Below, in pieces: positions 42,239 to 48,834 of a stretch of DNA of 48,834 bases. Position 1 is the stretch's first letter. Each line of letters opens with the position of its first letter. The notes under the pieces were generated by a model. That model had not been told where the DNA came from, did not search any database, and worked only from the letters and a program-made list of their open reading frames with translations. The stretch comes from an uncultured Chryseobacterium sp. (GTDB lineage Bacteria > Bacteroidota > Bacteroidia > Flavobacteriales > Weeksellaceae). The stretch spans positions 1 to 48,834 of the forward strand of contig CAJYWD010000026.1 of assembly GCA_913778505.1 (NCBI GenBank), given 5' to 3'. A program made the position numbers and the translations under genes.

Positions 42239-42766
42239 ATGAAAATATTCGCATTTGCAGGAAGCAACTCTTCCACTTCCATTAATAAACAGTTGGTGAA
42301 ATTTGTTCTGAAAAGTTTCCCAGATGATGACATTAACCTGATTGACCTCAATGATTACCTGATGCCTATTTTCTCAGTCGATCTTGAAAAAAACGGTTTC
42401 CCGGAAGAGGCGCACAGATTCCTGAAAAACATTGAAAAATCCGATGTCATCGTCTGTTCCCTGGCAGAGAACAACCGTTCTTACAGCGCAGCGTTTAAGA
42501 ATATTTTTGACTGGGCTTCCAGAATCAATGTAAAGGTTTTTCAGAACAAACCCATGTTCCTGATGACCACTTCGCCCGGCGGTTATGGCGGCGGCAACGT
42601 GATGGCAGAAGCTGCAAAATTCTTCCCGGCATTTGGCGCAGATATTAAGGAGACCTTTTCCCTTCCGAAGTTCTATGAGAATTTTGATGCAGACAATGGT
42701 GTTATAGAACCCAAACTTCTGAGTGAACTGAGTTCTAAAATCGCAAACTTTAAAAATCAGATCTGA
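42239..42766 (+). CDS. NADPH-dependent FMN reductase
   Basis: A 175-residue flavodoxin-like reductase: MKIFAFAGSNSSTSINKQLVKFVL (FMN phosphate-binding GSNSSTSIN loop), PEEAHRFLKNIEKSDVIVCSLAENNRSYSAAFKNIFDW (FMN-contact region), KPMFLMTTSPGGYGGGNVMAEAAKFFPAFGAD near 105-130. It reduces flavins or quinones with NAD(P)H. The stop (TGA) overlaps the next ATG by one base, so it is translationally coupled to the ferredoxin-like gene, a plausible electron partner. Confidence 0.9.
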   Translation: MKIFAFAGSNSSTSINKQLVKFVLKSFPDDDINLIDLNDYLMPIFSVDLEKNGFPEEAHRFLKNIEKSDVIVCSLAENNRSYSAAFKNIFDWASRINVKVFQNKPMFLMTTSPGGYGGGNVMAEAAKFFPAFGADIKETFSLPKFYENFDADNGVIEPKLLSELSSKIANFKNQI

Positions 42767-42978
42767 TGGAAACTCATGAATACACCAACGGAGAAATCAC
42801 GATTCTCTGGAAACCGAAATTATGCATCCACGCAGGCGTGTGTGTGAAAATGCTGCCACGAGTCTACAACCCCAAAGACCGGCCTTGGATAAAACCTGAA
42901 AGCGCAAAGACAGAGGAACTCAAATTACAAATCTCGAAATGTCCATCGGGCGCATTGAGCTATAAAACCAATCCGTAA
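42766..42978 (+). CDS. YjdI-like divergent mono-cluster ferredoxin
   Basis: A 70-residue protein of the YjdI (PF06902, divergent 4Fe-4S mono-cluster) family. It has YTNGEITILWKPKLCIHAGVCVKMLPRVYNPKDRPWIKPES and KCPSGALSY. Only three cysteines are visible (Cys20, Cys26, Cys59), as in E. coli YjdI, so the fourth ligand, if the cluster is 4Fe-4S, is not cysteine. It is placed between the FMN reductase (1-nt overlap) and the OsmC gene (1-nt gap), which suggests a redox carrier. The family name is well established; the role is inferred. Confidence 0.9.
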   Translation: METHEYTNGEITILWKPKLCIHAGVCVKMLPRVYNPKDRPWIKPESAKTEELKLQISKCPSGALSYKTNP

Positions 42979-42979
42979 A

Positions 42980-43378
42980 ATGGGAGTAACAGTAAAAGCA
43001 AGTCTGGGAAGAGAAAAATATTATACAGAAGTAATTGCCGGAGAAAACAAGCTTATAACGGACGAACCAGTAGATAAAGGCGGCGGCAACAAAGGTCTTA
43101 ACCCATTCGAGATTTTGGCAACATCATTGGCGAGCTGTACTGCGGCCACACTCAGGATGTACATTGACCGGAAAGGCTGGGAAATTCCAATGATTAATGT
43201 AGAAGTGAACCTGGAAAACTATCCTCAAACCAGAATGGCACAGTTTTGTAGAGTGATTGACTTCGGAACAACAGAAGTGAGCGACGATATCCTTGACAAA
43301 CTTTTCAAAATTGCGGACGCTTGTCCGGTTCACAAAATACTGACCAACGAGATAGAAATATTAACTAAAATCAAATAA
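42980..43378 (+). CDS. OsmC-family peroxidase-like protein
   Basis: A 132-residue OsmC/Ohr-type protein. Its two conserved cysteines are Cys53 (LASCTAATL) and Cys115 (ADACPVHKIL), the pair used for thiol-dependent reduction of organic hydroperoxides. NKGLNPFEILATSLASC is the classic OsmC signature. It is very close to the ferredoxin-like and acetyltransferase genes in the operon. It may detoxify hydroperoxides, with electrons possibly supplied through the neighbouring reductase and ferredoxin-like protein; that link is an inference from gene order. Confidence 0.93.
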   Translation: MGVTVKASLGREKYYTEVIAGENKLITDEPVDKGGGNKGLNPFEILATSLASCTAATLRMYIDRKGWEIPMINVEVNLENYPQTRMAQFCRVIDFGTTEVSDDILDKLFKIADACPVHKILTNEIEILTKIK

Positions 43379-43379
43379 A

Positions 43380-43661
43380 ATGCTGGAAGTAATACAACAT
43401 AACAGAGACACCAAGGGTGAGTTCATCGCCAGCCTGGACGGCCAGAAAGCAGGCTTAATGACTTATTCCTGGGCAGGAGAAGACAGAATTATTATCAACC
43501 ATACGGAAAAAGAGCCGGCGTACAACGGGAAAGGCGTGGGAAAAGAAATGGTTTACAAAGCCGTGGAATTTGCCAGAGAAAAAAATCTGAAAATCATTCC
43601 GCTTTGTCCGTTTGCGAAGGCAATATTCCAGAAAAATGAGGAGATTAGAGATGTTCTTTAA
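43380..43661 (+). CDS. Second YjdJ-like GNAT acetyltransferase
   Basis: A 93-residue YjdJ-like GNAT: GEFIASLDGQKAGLMTYSWAG, IINHTEKEPAYNGKGVGKEMVYKAVEFAREKNLKIIPLCPFAKAIFQKN. The acetyl-CoA loop is YNGKGVGKE (about 48-56). It is divergent in sequence from the first member of the operon (41896) but shares fold and size, and it lies 1 nt after the OsmC stop. In E. coli yjdI and yjdJ are adjacent, so this is the likelier true yjdJ counterpart, although the enzyme at 41896 is the same type. Substrate unknown. Confidence 0.9.
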   Translation: MLEVIQHNRDTKGEFIASLDGQKAGLMTYSWAGEDRIIINHTEKEPAYNGKGVGKEMVYKAVEFAREKNLKIIPLCPFAKAIFQKNEEIRDVL

Positions 43662-43700
43662 TGTAGGATGATGGATATCGTCAATCCATATTAAATAAAA

Positions 43701-43735
43701 ATTCCATTTCTGATTTTGAAATGGAGTTTTTGTTT
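43701..43735 (+). terminator. Intrinsic terminator of the YjdJ/OsmC operon
   Basis: ATTCCATTTC (43701-43710) pairs with GAAATGGAGT (43718-43727), with one wobble, followed by a T-rich tail. Confidence 0.85.
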
Positions 43736-43740
43736 TGATA

Positions 43741-43830
43741 CACTCGCAGCCCGACTTGGGCGGTTATCCTTTTTGCGAGAGGCCATGCCGAGCAAAAAGA
43801 TAATAGCGGAAGGCGGAAAAGCTGCCATAA
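43741..43830. repeat. REP-like extragenic hairpin repeat, copy 2
   Basis: The left arm (43745-43778) resembles copy 1 at 15173-15206. The inner stem is TTATC-C-TTTTTGC (43764-43776) with GCAAAAAGATAA (43792-43803), one bulged C. Within it GGC (43781-43783) can pair with GCC (43787-43789). The outer GCAGC (43746-43750 region) pairs with GCTGC (43821-43825). It is compact, about 85 nt, and starts right after the operon terminator. Confidence 0.6.
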
Positions 43831-44299
43831 AAAGTAAACATATTTCGACACGAACTAGGTAATAACTTGTATTTTACAAGCAATTCTACGTCCGGTTACA
43901 CGCTGATCTGCGACTTATCGTTTGGAAAGCGTGAGAATCAGAATCAATTTATCAAAATTGTCCTAACCAAGACCGGTAACCATAGTCATTTTCCTGATAC
44001 CGGCAGCACCATTCAAAACACCATTGTACAAAGTGTGATTCCTCTTTTGATTTTCTAAGTGATTCCAGTCTTACGTCATGTTGATTCTCTTGGCTTTTCC
44101 GAATCATATTAAGACCTAATTTGAACTGATTCTTCGTTTTTTTCTCGATATCCAACTTCTAACAACTTTTTTATTGGCGATTTCATAGTTTTCAGTTGCT
44201 GGATGGCAAGACAATATAAATTTACTTCTATAAAATCCCGATAAAAAAAATCAGCCAAATGACTGATTTTCAATTTTATATGTTATATATTTTTTGTGA
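43831..44299. other. 469-nt region without a supported gene
   Basis: Two short open frames exist (about 43867-44058 plus, 43952-44155 minus) but neither has a convincing start, composition or family. It may be decayed coding sequence. The glnS terminator lies at its right end (44243-44270). Confidence 0.5.
44243..44270 (-). terminator. Intrinsic terminator after glnS
   Basis: AAAATCAG (44247-44254) pairs with CTGATTTT (44263-44270). The minus strand carries a T run of about eight after the stem. Confidence 0.85.
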
Positions 44300-45970
44300 T
44301 TACGGCTTGTAGCCATCTTTAAGGGTCACCGTTCTATTGAACACCAATTGATCTGCCGATGAATCTCTGTCTTTAATGTAATAGCCGATTCTCTGGAACT
44401 GGAAATGGTCATCCAGAGTCGCATCTTTCAGGCTTGGTTCTGCAAAACCATAGGTTACTCTCAAAGATTGCGGGTTTACAAACTCCAGAAAATCCACTTC
44501 TTTTTCTGCGTCTGGCTGTTCTGTGGTAAACAGTCTTTCATAGGTTCTGATTTCGATTGGCAAGGCATGCTTGGCAGAAACCCAGTGCAAAGTTCCTTTC
44601 ACTTTTCTAAGGCTCGCCTCGGTGCCGCTTCCCGACCTTGAATCCTCGTCATACGTTGCAAAAATTGTGGTAATTTCGCCTTTATCGTCCTTCTCTACTC
44701 TTTCAGCTTTGATGATGTAACCAGCTTTCAGACGGACTTCACCGCCTAATTTCAGTCGGAAGAATTTTTTATCTGCCTCTTCTTTGAAATCTTCTCTTTC
44801 AATATAAATTTCTCTTGAGAATGGTACTTGTCTGGTTCCTGCATTGTCGTCTTCAGGATTATTTTCAGTTTCCAGCCATTCTTCTTGATCCGGTGGATAG
44901 TTTTCAATGATGAGTTTTACCGGATTGACAACGGCCATTACTCTGGTCGCCACCTTGTTAAGGTCTTCCCGCACACAGAATTCCAGCAACTGAATGTCAA
45001 TTAAGTTTTCACGTTTTGCAACCCCAACTTTTTCAATGAAATTTTTGATGGAAGCTGGCGTATAACCTTTTCTTCTCAATCCGGAAATCGTCGGCATTCT
45101 TGGGTCATCCCAGCCGGTTGTGACACCTTCCTGGACCAATCTTTGCAATTTTCTTTTAGATGTCACCATATAGGAAACATTCATCCTTGCAAATTCACGC
45201 TGTTTAGGCGCAATTCTTTGATTATCATAAACCTGTTCCAGATACCATTCATACAATGGACGGTGGTTTTCGAATTCCAGTGAACATAAAGAGTGCGAGA
45301 TTTGCTCGATATAATCGGATTCTCCGTGCGCCCAGTCATACATCGGATAGATTTTCCACTGTTCTCCGGTTCTGTGATGCGGCTTTCTCAGGATTCTGTA
45401 CATAACAGGATCTCTCATATTCATATTCGGAGAAGCCATATCAATTTTCGCACGAAGACTCATCGCGCCTTCTTCGAACTCGCCATTTTTCATTCTCTCG
45501 AACAAAATAAGACTTTCTTCAATAGGACGATTTCTGAAAGGAGATTCTATTCCAGCCTCAAAAGGATTTTTTCTTTGCGCCGTGATGTCTTCCGAAGGTT
45601 GTTCATCCACGTAAGCTTTTCCTTGTTTGATCAATTCTACAGCCCAGTCATACAGCTGCTGAAAATAATCAGAAGTATAAAGTTCCTGGTCATATTTGAA
45701 ACCTAACCAATTGATATCTGTTTTAATTGAATCTACAAATTCCTGCTCTTCCTTGGCAGGGTTGGTATCATCAAAACGAAGGTTGACCGGCGCATTATAC
45801 TTCTGTCCCAATCCGAAATTGATACAGATGGCTTTGGTGTGACCAATGTGTAGATAACCGTTGGGTTCAGGAGGAAATCTGAATCTTAGTTTATCAGTTC
45901 CTAACCCGTTTTCCAAGTCATCTTCTATAATTTGCTCAATGAAATTGAGTGATTTTTTTTCTTCTTCCAT
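44300..45970 (-). CDS. glnS: Glutamine--tRNA ligase
   Basis: A 556-residue class I synthetase charging tRNA-Gln. It starts MEEEKKSLNFIEQIIEDDLENG, with RFPPEPNGYLHIGHTKAICINFG (HIGH at 41-44), the second signature as VTSKRKLQRLV (a KMSKS counterpart), PTISGLRRKGYTPASI, and C-terminal anticodon-binding beta barrels (FKEEADKKFFRLKLGGEVRLKAGY and on). The frame is open for 57 more codons upstream, but an exact -7 element at 45989-45996 places the transcript start between them, so the ATG at 45968-45970 is the start. A dedicated GlnRS means Gln-tRNA need not be made by the Gat amidation route. Confidence 0.97.
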   Translation of the reverse strand: MEEEKKSLNFIEQIIEDDLENGLGTDKLRFRFPPEPNGYLHIGHTKAICINFGLGQKYNAPVNLRFDDTNPAKEEQEFVDSIKTDINWLGFKYDQELYTSDYFQQLYDWAVELIKQGKAYVDEQPSEDITAQRKNPFEAGIESPFRNRPIEESLILFERMKNGEFEEGAMSLRAKIDMASPNMNMRDPVMYRILRKPHHRTGEQWKIYPMYDWAHGESDYIEQISHSLCSLEFENHRPLYEWYLEQVYDNQRIAPKQREFARMNVSYMVTSKRKLQRLVQEGVTTGWDDPRMPTISGLRRKGYTPASIKNFIEKVGVAKRENLIDIQLLEFCVREDLNKVATRVMAVVNPVKLIIENYPPDQEEWLETENNPEDDNAGTRQVPFSREIYIEREDFKEEADKKFFRLKLGGEVRLKAGYIIKAERVEKDDKGEITTIFATYDEDSRSGSGTEASLRKVKGTLHWVSAKHALPIEIRTYERLFTTEQPDAEKEVDFLEFVNPQSLRVTYGFAEPSLKDATLDDHFQFQRIGYYIKDRDSSADQLVFNRTVTLKDGYKP

Positions 45971-45988
45971 AATCTGAAACGTGAGGTG

Positions 45989-45996
45989 CAAATTTA
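45989..45996 (-). promoter_or_regulatory. Candidate -7 element for glnS
   Basis: Minus-strand TAAATTTG matches TAnnTTTG exactly, giving a leader of about 13 nt to the ATG at 45970. The -33 position shows TTT. Confidence 0.45.
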
Positions 45997-46148
45997 ATTT
46001 AATTTCCCCGAAAAATAAAACGAATCTCTTTTGATAAAATAGTCCGTTATGACTATCAAAAATCCCGCTGGAAACTGAATTAATTGTTTTGTAAATGTTA
46101 AATTTGTATGAACTTTGAACAAATGCTGATATAGAGTTCATTTTTTTT

Positions 46149-46156
46149 TAATTTTG
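46149..46156 (+). promoter_or_regulatory. Candidate -7 element for the PhoB-like two-component system
   Basis: TAATTTTG matches TAnnTTTG exactly, 19 nt before the regulator ATG. No TTG at the expected distance. Confidence 0.4.
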
Positions 46157-46175
46157 GGATAATTAATAAATCGAA

Positions 46176-46853
46176 ATGAATCGTAAAAAAATTCTCTTAA
46201 TTGATGATGAGCAGGACATCCTGGAGATTTTGTCATACAATTTGGAAAAAGAAGGTTATCAGGTCTTTACCGCCGGAAATGGTAATGAAGGTATTGATAA
46301 AGCTAAAGAAATCCTGCCAGACCTGATTTTGCTGGATGTGATGATGCCGGAAAAAGACGGCATAGAAACCTGCCAGGATCTACGGAAAATTAAGGAATTA
46401 CAGAAGACCTTAATTGTATTTTTATCCGCCAGAAGCGAGGAGTTTTCCCAGTTGGCAGGTTATCAGGCAGGTGCCAACGATTACATCGTAAAGCTCATCA
46501 AGCCAAAAGTTCTGGTTTCAAAAGTAGCCGCACTCCTTCAGCTAGGCGCACAGTCTCAGGAAAATTCCAATTACATCGAGCTGGGTGATCTGGTGATTGA
46601 CAAAGATAATTTCAAGGTTTCCAAAGGGAAAGAAGAATTTTTATTGCCTAAAAAGGAGTTCGATCTGCTATATCTTCTGGCTTCCAACACGGACAAGGTT
46701 TTCAAGAGAGAGGAAATTCTGGAAAAAGTCTGGGGCAATGATGTGATAGTGGGCGAAAGAACCATTGACGTCCATATCCGGAGACTTAGGGAAAAGCTCG
46801 GCATCAATACCATCCAAACGCTTAAGGGAATTGGTTATAAATTAGTAGTTTAG
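46176..46853 (+). CDS. OmpR/PhoB-family response regulator
   Basis: A 225-residue regulator with an N-terminal receiver (acidic pair Asp10-Asp11, phospho-acceptor Asp54 in LILLDVMMPEKDG, switch serine in FLSARSE, lysine 103) and a C-terminal winged helix (about 125-225; KKEFDLLYLLASNTDKVFKREEILEKVWGNDVIVGERTIDVHIRRLREKLG). The lysine is followed by leucine (VKLIKP) where most receivers have the K-P cis-peptide. It is 31 nt upstream of the PhoR-like kinase. Phosphate control is the usual guess but there is no pst or phoU nearby. Confidence 0.95.
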   Translation: MNRKKILLIDDEQDILEILSYNLEKEGYQVFTAGNGNEGIDKAKEILPDLILLDVMMPEKDGIETCQDLRKIKELQKTLIVFLSARSEEFSQLAGYQAGANDYIVKLIKPKVLVSKVAALLQLGAQSQENSNYIELGDLVIDKDNFKVSKGKEEFLLPKKEFDLLYLLASNTDKVFKREEILEKVWGNDVIVGERTIDVHIRRLREKLGINTIQTLKGIGYKLVV

Positions 46854-46884
46854 GATTTTCTTTTAAGAAAATCTTTTTTTTGAT

Positions 46885-47955
46885 ATGAGAATAAGAAATC
46901 AGATTAAAGTCAACTGGCTGTCGGCAGCTGCATCATTTCTTCTGGTAGCAGTGATCGGCGGTGTGGTACTGCTGTTCGAGTTTTACACGGACGATGTTTA
47001 TTTCAAGACCAAAGATTTTAATTATTTCCTCGTATTTACGCTCTGTCTTCTTTTTCTGATGAACTATTTTGTTCTGGAGTTTCTGTTTAATTTTTACAGC
47101 CGAAATCAGATCCGGCGAATTACCAACATCCTTCCGGAGGATATCATTCCCGATTACGACACAGATTTTGGCTTCAAGGAATTGGGCGAAAAAGTCCATG
47201 AAATGAACCAGCGGACTGCCGAAATCGACATGATGAAAGAGATGGAAAATTATCGTAAAGAATACATCGGCAACGTTTCGCACGAACTGAAGACACCACT
47301 TTTTTCAATCCAAGGTTATATTGAGACATTGCGAGAAGGCGGTGTGGAAGATCTCAGCATCAGAGACAAATATCTGCAAAGAATTGACAGTTCCGTCGAA
47401 AGGCTTCTGAACATTGTCAAGGATCTGGACATGATCAATCGCTACGAATCCGGGCAGATTGACCTTAAATTCAGTATCTTCGACATCAATCAGCTGATTC
47501 AGGAAATATTTGACCTGCTGGAAATGGAAGCCGAGAAACATCTTATGACGATGCAGCTGCAGACCACACAATCCCAGCTTTTTGTATTTGCCGACAAACA
47601 GAGAATCTCACAAGTGCTCATCAACCTAATTTCCAACTCCATCAAATATGCAAACCGCGAGGAAGCGCAGATCATCGTTTCCACACGGGAAGGGACCAAG
47701 AGCATTCACATCTCTGTGGAAGACAACGGAATGGGTATCAAACCGGAGAATCTGCCCAGAATTTTTGAGCGGTTTTTCCGCGTAGAAAGTAGCCGAAGCC
47801 GTAAGGAAGGCGGCTCTGGTCTGGGACTTGCTATCGTAAAGCATATTCTGGAAGCCCATAAACAAACCATCACTGTGGAAAGTGCCTACCTGTCCGGAAC
47901 CAAGTTCAAATTCAAGCTGGGAAAACCAGTGATGAACGGCAAAAAATCAACGTAA
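46885..47955 (+). CDS. PhoR-like sensor histidine kinase
   Basis: A 356-residue kinase. TM1 is about 12-33 and TM2 about 48-70, with a very short periplasmic loop (about 14 residues), so sensing is likely intramembrane or through partners. No HAMP consensus is obvious in the linker, which runs to the phospho-acceptor His133 in NVSHELKTPLFSIQGYIETL. The catalytic core has the N-box LINLISNSIKYAN, VEDNGMGIK, FERFFRVESSRSRKEGGSGLGLAIVKHILEAH. It partners with the preceding PhoB-like regulator (31-nt gap). Signal unknown. Confidence 0.94.
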   Translation: MRIRNQIKVNWLSAAASFLLVAVIGGVVLLFEFYTDDVYFKTKDFNYFLVFTLCLLFLMNYFVLEFLFNFYSRNQIRRITNILPEDIIPDYDTDFGFKELGEKVHEMNQRTAEIDMMKEMENYRKEYIGNVSHELKTPLFSIQGYIETLREGGVEDLSIRDKYLQRIDSSVERLLNIVKDLDMINRYESGQIDLKFSIFDINQLIQEIFDLLEMEAEKHLMTMQLQTTQSQLFVFADKQRISQVLINLISNSIKYANREEAQIIVSTREGTKSIHISVEDNGMGIKPENLPRIFERFFRVESSRSRKEGGSGLGLAIVKHILEAHKQTITVESAYLSGTKFKFKLGKPVMNGKKST

Positions 47956-48050
47956 ATCTGAGGAAGAAATGCCGTCCTGAAGCGCAAAATGTATTAAAAA
48001 CTTTTTTGAAAAAAAATTTCCAATAAACTTTTCCGAAAATTCATTTGTTT

Positions 48051-48058
48051 TATATTTG
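48051..48058 (+). promoter_or_regulatory. Candidate -7 element for the pRiA4b ORF-3-type gene
   Basis: TATATTTG matches TAnnTTTG exactly, 41 nt before the ATG. TTT sits at the -33 position. Confidence 0.45.
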
Positions 48059-48099
48059 CAACATTAAGTCGTACTAATAAAGTTAAAGTAAAAGCAACA

Positions 48100-48684
48100 A
48101 TGGTTTATAAGATAAGAGTCATTCTAGACGCCAAAGACACAATCTTCCGGGACATTGAGATCAAAGACAAACAGACACTCTGGAATCTGCACCTTGGTAT
48201 CAAAAGTGCGTTCAGCCTGCCTGGCGAAGAGTTGTCTTCTTTTTATTTTTCGGACGAAGAATGGAACGAAGGTCGCTCTGTGCCTTTGGAAGATATGAGT
48301 GATGATGGCGACGGGGAAATTATGTCAGATGTTTACCTTAACGAAGGTTTTCCCGAAGTGGGCGCCAAAATGAGATTTCAATATGGTTTTATAGACCTTT
48401 GGGAGTTTTTCTGTGAATTGCTGGAAATCAATGATGAGAAGCCCGCAGTCAATTATCCGATCACTGTATACAGATTTGGAAATGTTCCTCTGAAAGCGCC
48501 TAGCAAGAATGGTTCTTCCAATGGTAAAAGCAAAAATTCTGTAATGCCTCTTCTGGATGATGACTTCGATGATTTTGATGCTGATTTCAAAGATTCAAGT
48601 TTCGATGATGAAGATGATGATTTCAATGATGATGAGGAAGAAACAGGCTACAATGATGTCTTCGAAGAAGATGATGAAGATTAA
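48100..48684 (+). CDS. pRiA4b ORF-3-like (PRiA4_ORF3) protein with acidic tail
   Basis: A 194-residue protein. The N-terminal ~130 residues match the PRiA4_ORF3 domain: YKIRVILDAKDTIFRDIEI, TLWNLHLGIKSAFSLPGEELSSFYFSDEEWNEG, KMRFQYGFIDLWEFFCELLEI. The domain is named after a plasmid ORF and its function is unknown. After a Ser/Asn/Lys linker (residues ~133-147) the C-terminus is almost all Asp/Glu/Phe (DDDFDDFDADF... EEDDED), a low-complexity acidic tail that might bind nucleic-acid-binding partners or metal ions. Despite its name there is no sign of a mobile element around it. It is followed by a strong terminator. Confidence 0.88.
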   Translation: MVYKIRVILDAKDTIFRDIEIKDKQTLWNLHLGIKSAFSLPGEELSSFYFSDEEWNEGRSVPLEDMSDDGDGEIMSDVYLNEGFPEVGAKMRFQYGFIDLWEFFCELLEINDEKPAVNYPITVYRFGNVPLKAPSKNGSSNGKSKNSVMPLLDDDFDDFDADFKDSSFDDEDDDFNDDEEETGYNDVFEEDDED

Positions 48685-48711
48685 ACTCAGAAATTTTATC
48701 AAGAAAGAAAG

Positions 48712-48747
48712 AATCCGTCTCACAACTAAAAAGTGAGGCGGATTTTT
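48712..48747 (+). terminator. Intrinsic terminator after the pRiA4b ORF-3-type gene
   Basis: AATCCGTCTCAC (48712-48723) pairs with GTGAGGCGGATT (48733-48744), 12 bp with one wobble, followed by a T-rich tail. Confidence 0.9.
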
Positions 48748-48784
48748 ATTTGGATGGATTTTTAATTTATTACTAAAAAAGAAA

Positions 48785-48808
48785 AGAGTTGTCCTCTTAG
48801 GCAACTCT
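48785..48808 (-). terminator. Terminator of a leftward gene beyond the window
   Basis: AGAGTTG (48785-48791) pairs with CAACTCT (48802-48808). On the minus strand a T-rich run follows (CTTTTCTTTTTTTA). It implies a minus-strand gene entering from the right edge. Confidence 0.7.
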
Positions 48809-48834
48809 CTTTCTTAAATTGTGTGCTAAAGCAT
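48797..48834 (-). CDS. Possible C-terminus of a gene beyond the right edge
   Basis: One minus-strand frame reads ALAHNLRKRVA then a stop (48797-48799) placed in the loop of the terminator hairpin. Only 11 codons are visible, so family and reality cannot be judged; the position of the terminator makes a leftward gene likely. Confidence 0.35.
   Translation of the reverse strand, partial: ALAHNLRKRVA

Noticed and set aside
43867-44155. Two short opposite-strand ORFs in the glnS downstream gap
   Set aside because: The plus frame starts with TTG, and neither has family resemblance or clear coding composition; described instead as unexplained intergenic DNA.
45971-46141. 57-codon N-terminal extension of glnS
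   Set aside because: An exact -7 promoter element sits at 45989-45996, and known GlnRS proteins begin close to the MEEEKKSL start; the upstream frame is just open by chance.
48100-48684. Mobile-element gene because of the pRiA4b plasmid name
   Set aside because: There are no inverted repeats, transposase or integrase nearby; the domain is widespread in chromosomes.

Overview
The window looks like a chromosomal segment from a flavobacterium of the Weeksellaceae (Chryseobacterium/Epilithonimonas type). The evidence is moderate-to-low GC, type IX secretion and gliding genes (porQ, gldD), a short primary sigma factor without region 1.1, Bacteroidetes promoters of the TTG-N17-19-TAnnTTTG type, no visible Shine-Dalgarno sites, and many small lipoproteins and '-Q' signal peptides. 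Genus is an inference. I see no rRNA, tRNA, CRISPR array, intact insertion sequence or prophage.

Layout. 1-1.2 kb: envelope-stress-like trio (YtxH protein, holin-like DUF1469 protein, unknown partner). 1.3-4.7 kb: cmk-porQ divergent from pyrH-frr. 4.7-10 kb: ppc, a tail-less ssb, a secreted protein, a zinc-ribbon protein and a metallo-beta-lactamase-fold hydrolase. 10-15 kb: two parvulin-type periplasmic isomerases, a PfkB sugar/nucleoside kinase and gldD, all leftward. 15.4-21.7 kb: rpoD, an AT-rich orphan membrane protein coupled to a FAD monooxygenase, a heptad-repeat DUF1003-like protein, a TIGR01777 epimerase, a CvfB-like RNA-binding protein, a secreted jelly-roll-like protein and a tiny lipoprotein. 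22-25 kb: a TPR-transmembrane-AraC regulator and hisS, overlapping at their stop codons. 25-34 kb: Na+/H+ antiporter, SnoaL-like lipoprotein, AlkB-like dioxygenase, MFS exporter, yidD-lgt, a serine hydrolase, a threonine-aldolase-like enzyme divergent from a DtxR/MntR regulator. 34-39 kb: gcvT, YjdM-like protein, orphan ABC ATPase, YceI lipoprotein, pheS. 39-44 kb: a NarL-type two-component system, an apparently independent structured transcript, then an operon of two YjdJ-like acetyltransferases, an FMN reductase, a YjdI ferredoxin-like protein and an OsmC protein. 44-48.8 kb: glnS, a PhoB/PhoR-like two-component system and a pRiA4b ORF-3 family protein.

Most of the window is housekeeping. 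The most interesting non-routine signals are: (1) 41450-41801, a consensus promoter, a long stem-loop and a strong terminator enclosing about 320 nt with three chained mini-ORFs, just after a two-component system; (2) two diverged copies of an extragenic hairpin repeat (15.2 and 43.7 kb); (3) paired inverted repeats between the threonine-aldolase-like gene and the DtxR-family regulator; (4) the tiny lipoprotein divergent from the TPR-TM-AraC regulator; (5) the five-gene YjdJ/FMN/YjdI/OsmC/YjdJ operon; (6) an Lgt with a large N-terminal extracytoplasmic-type extension.
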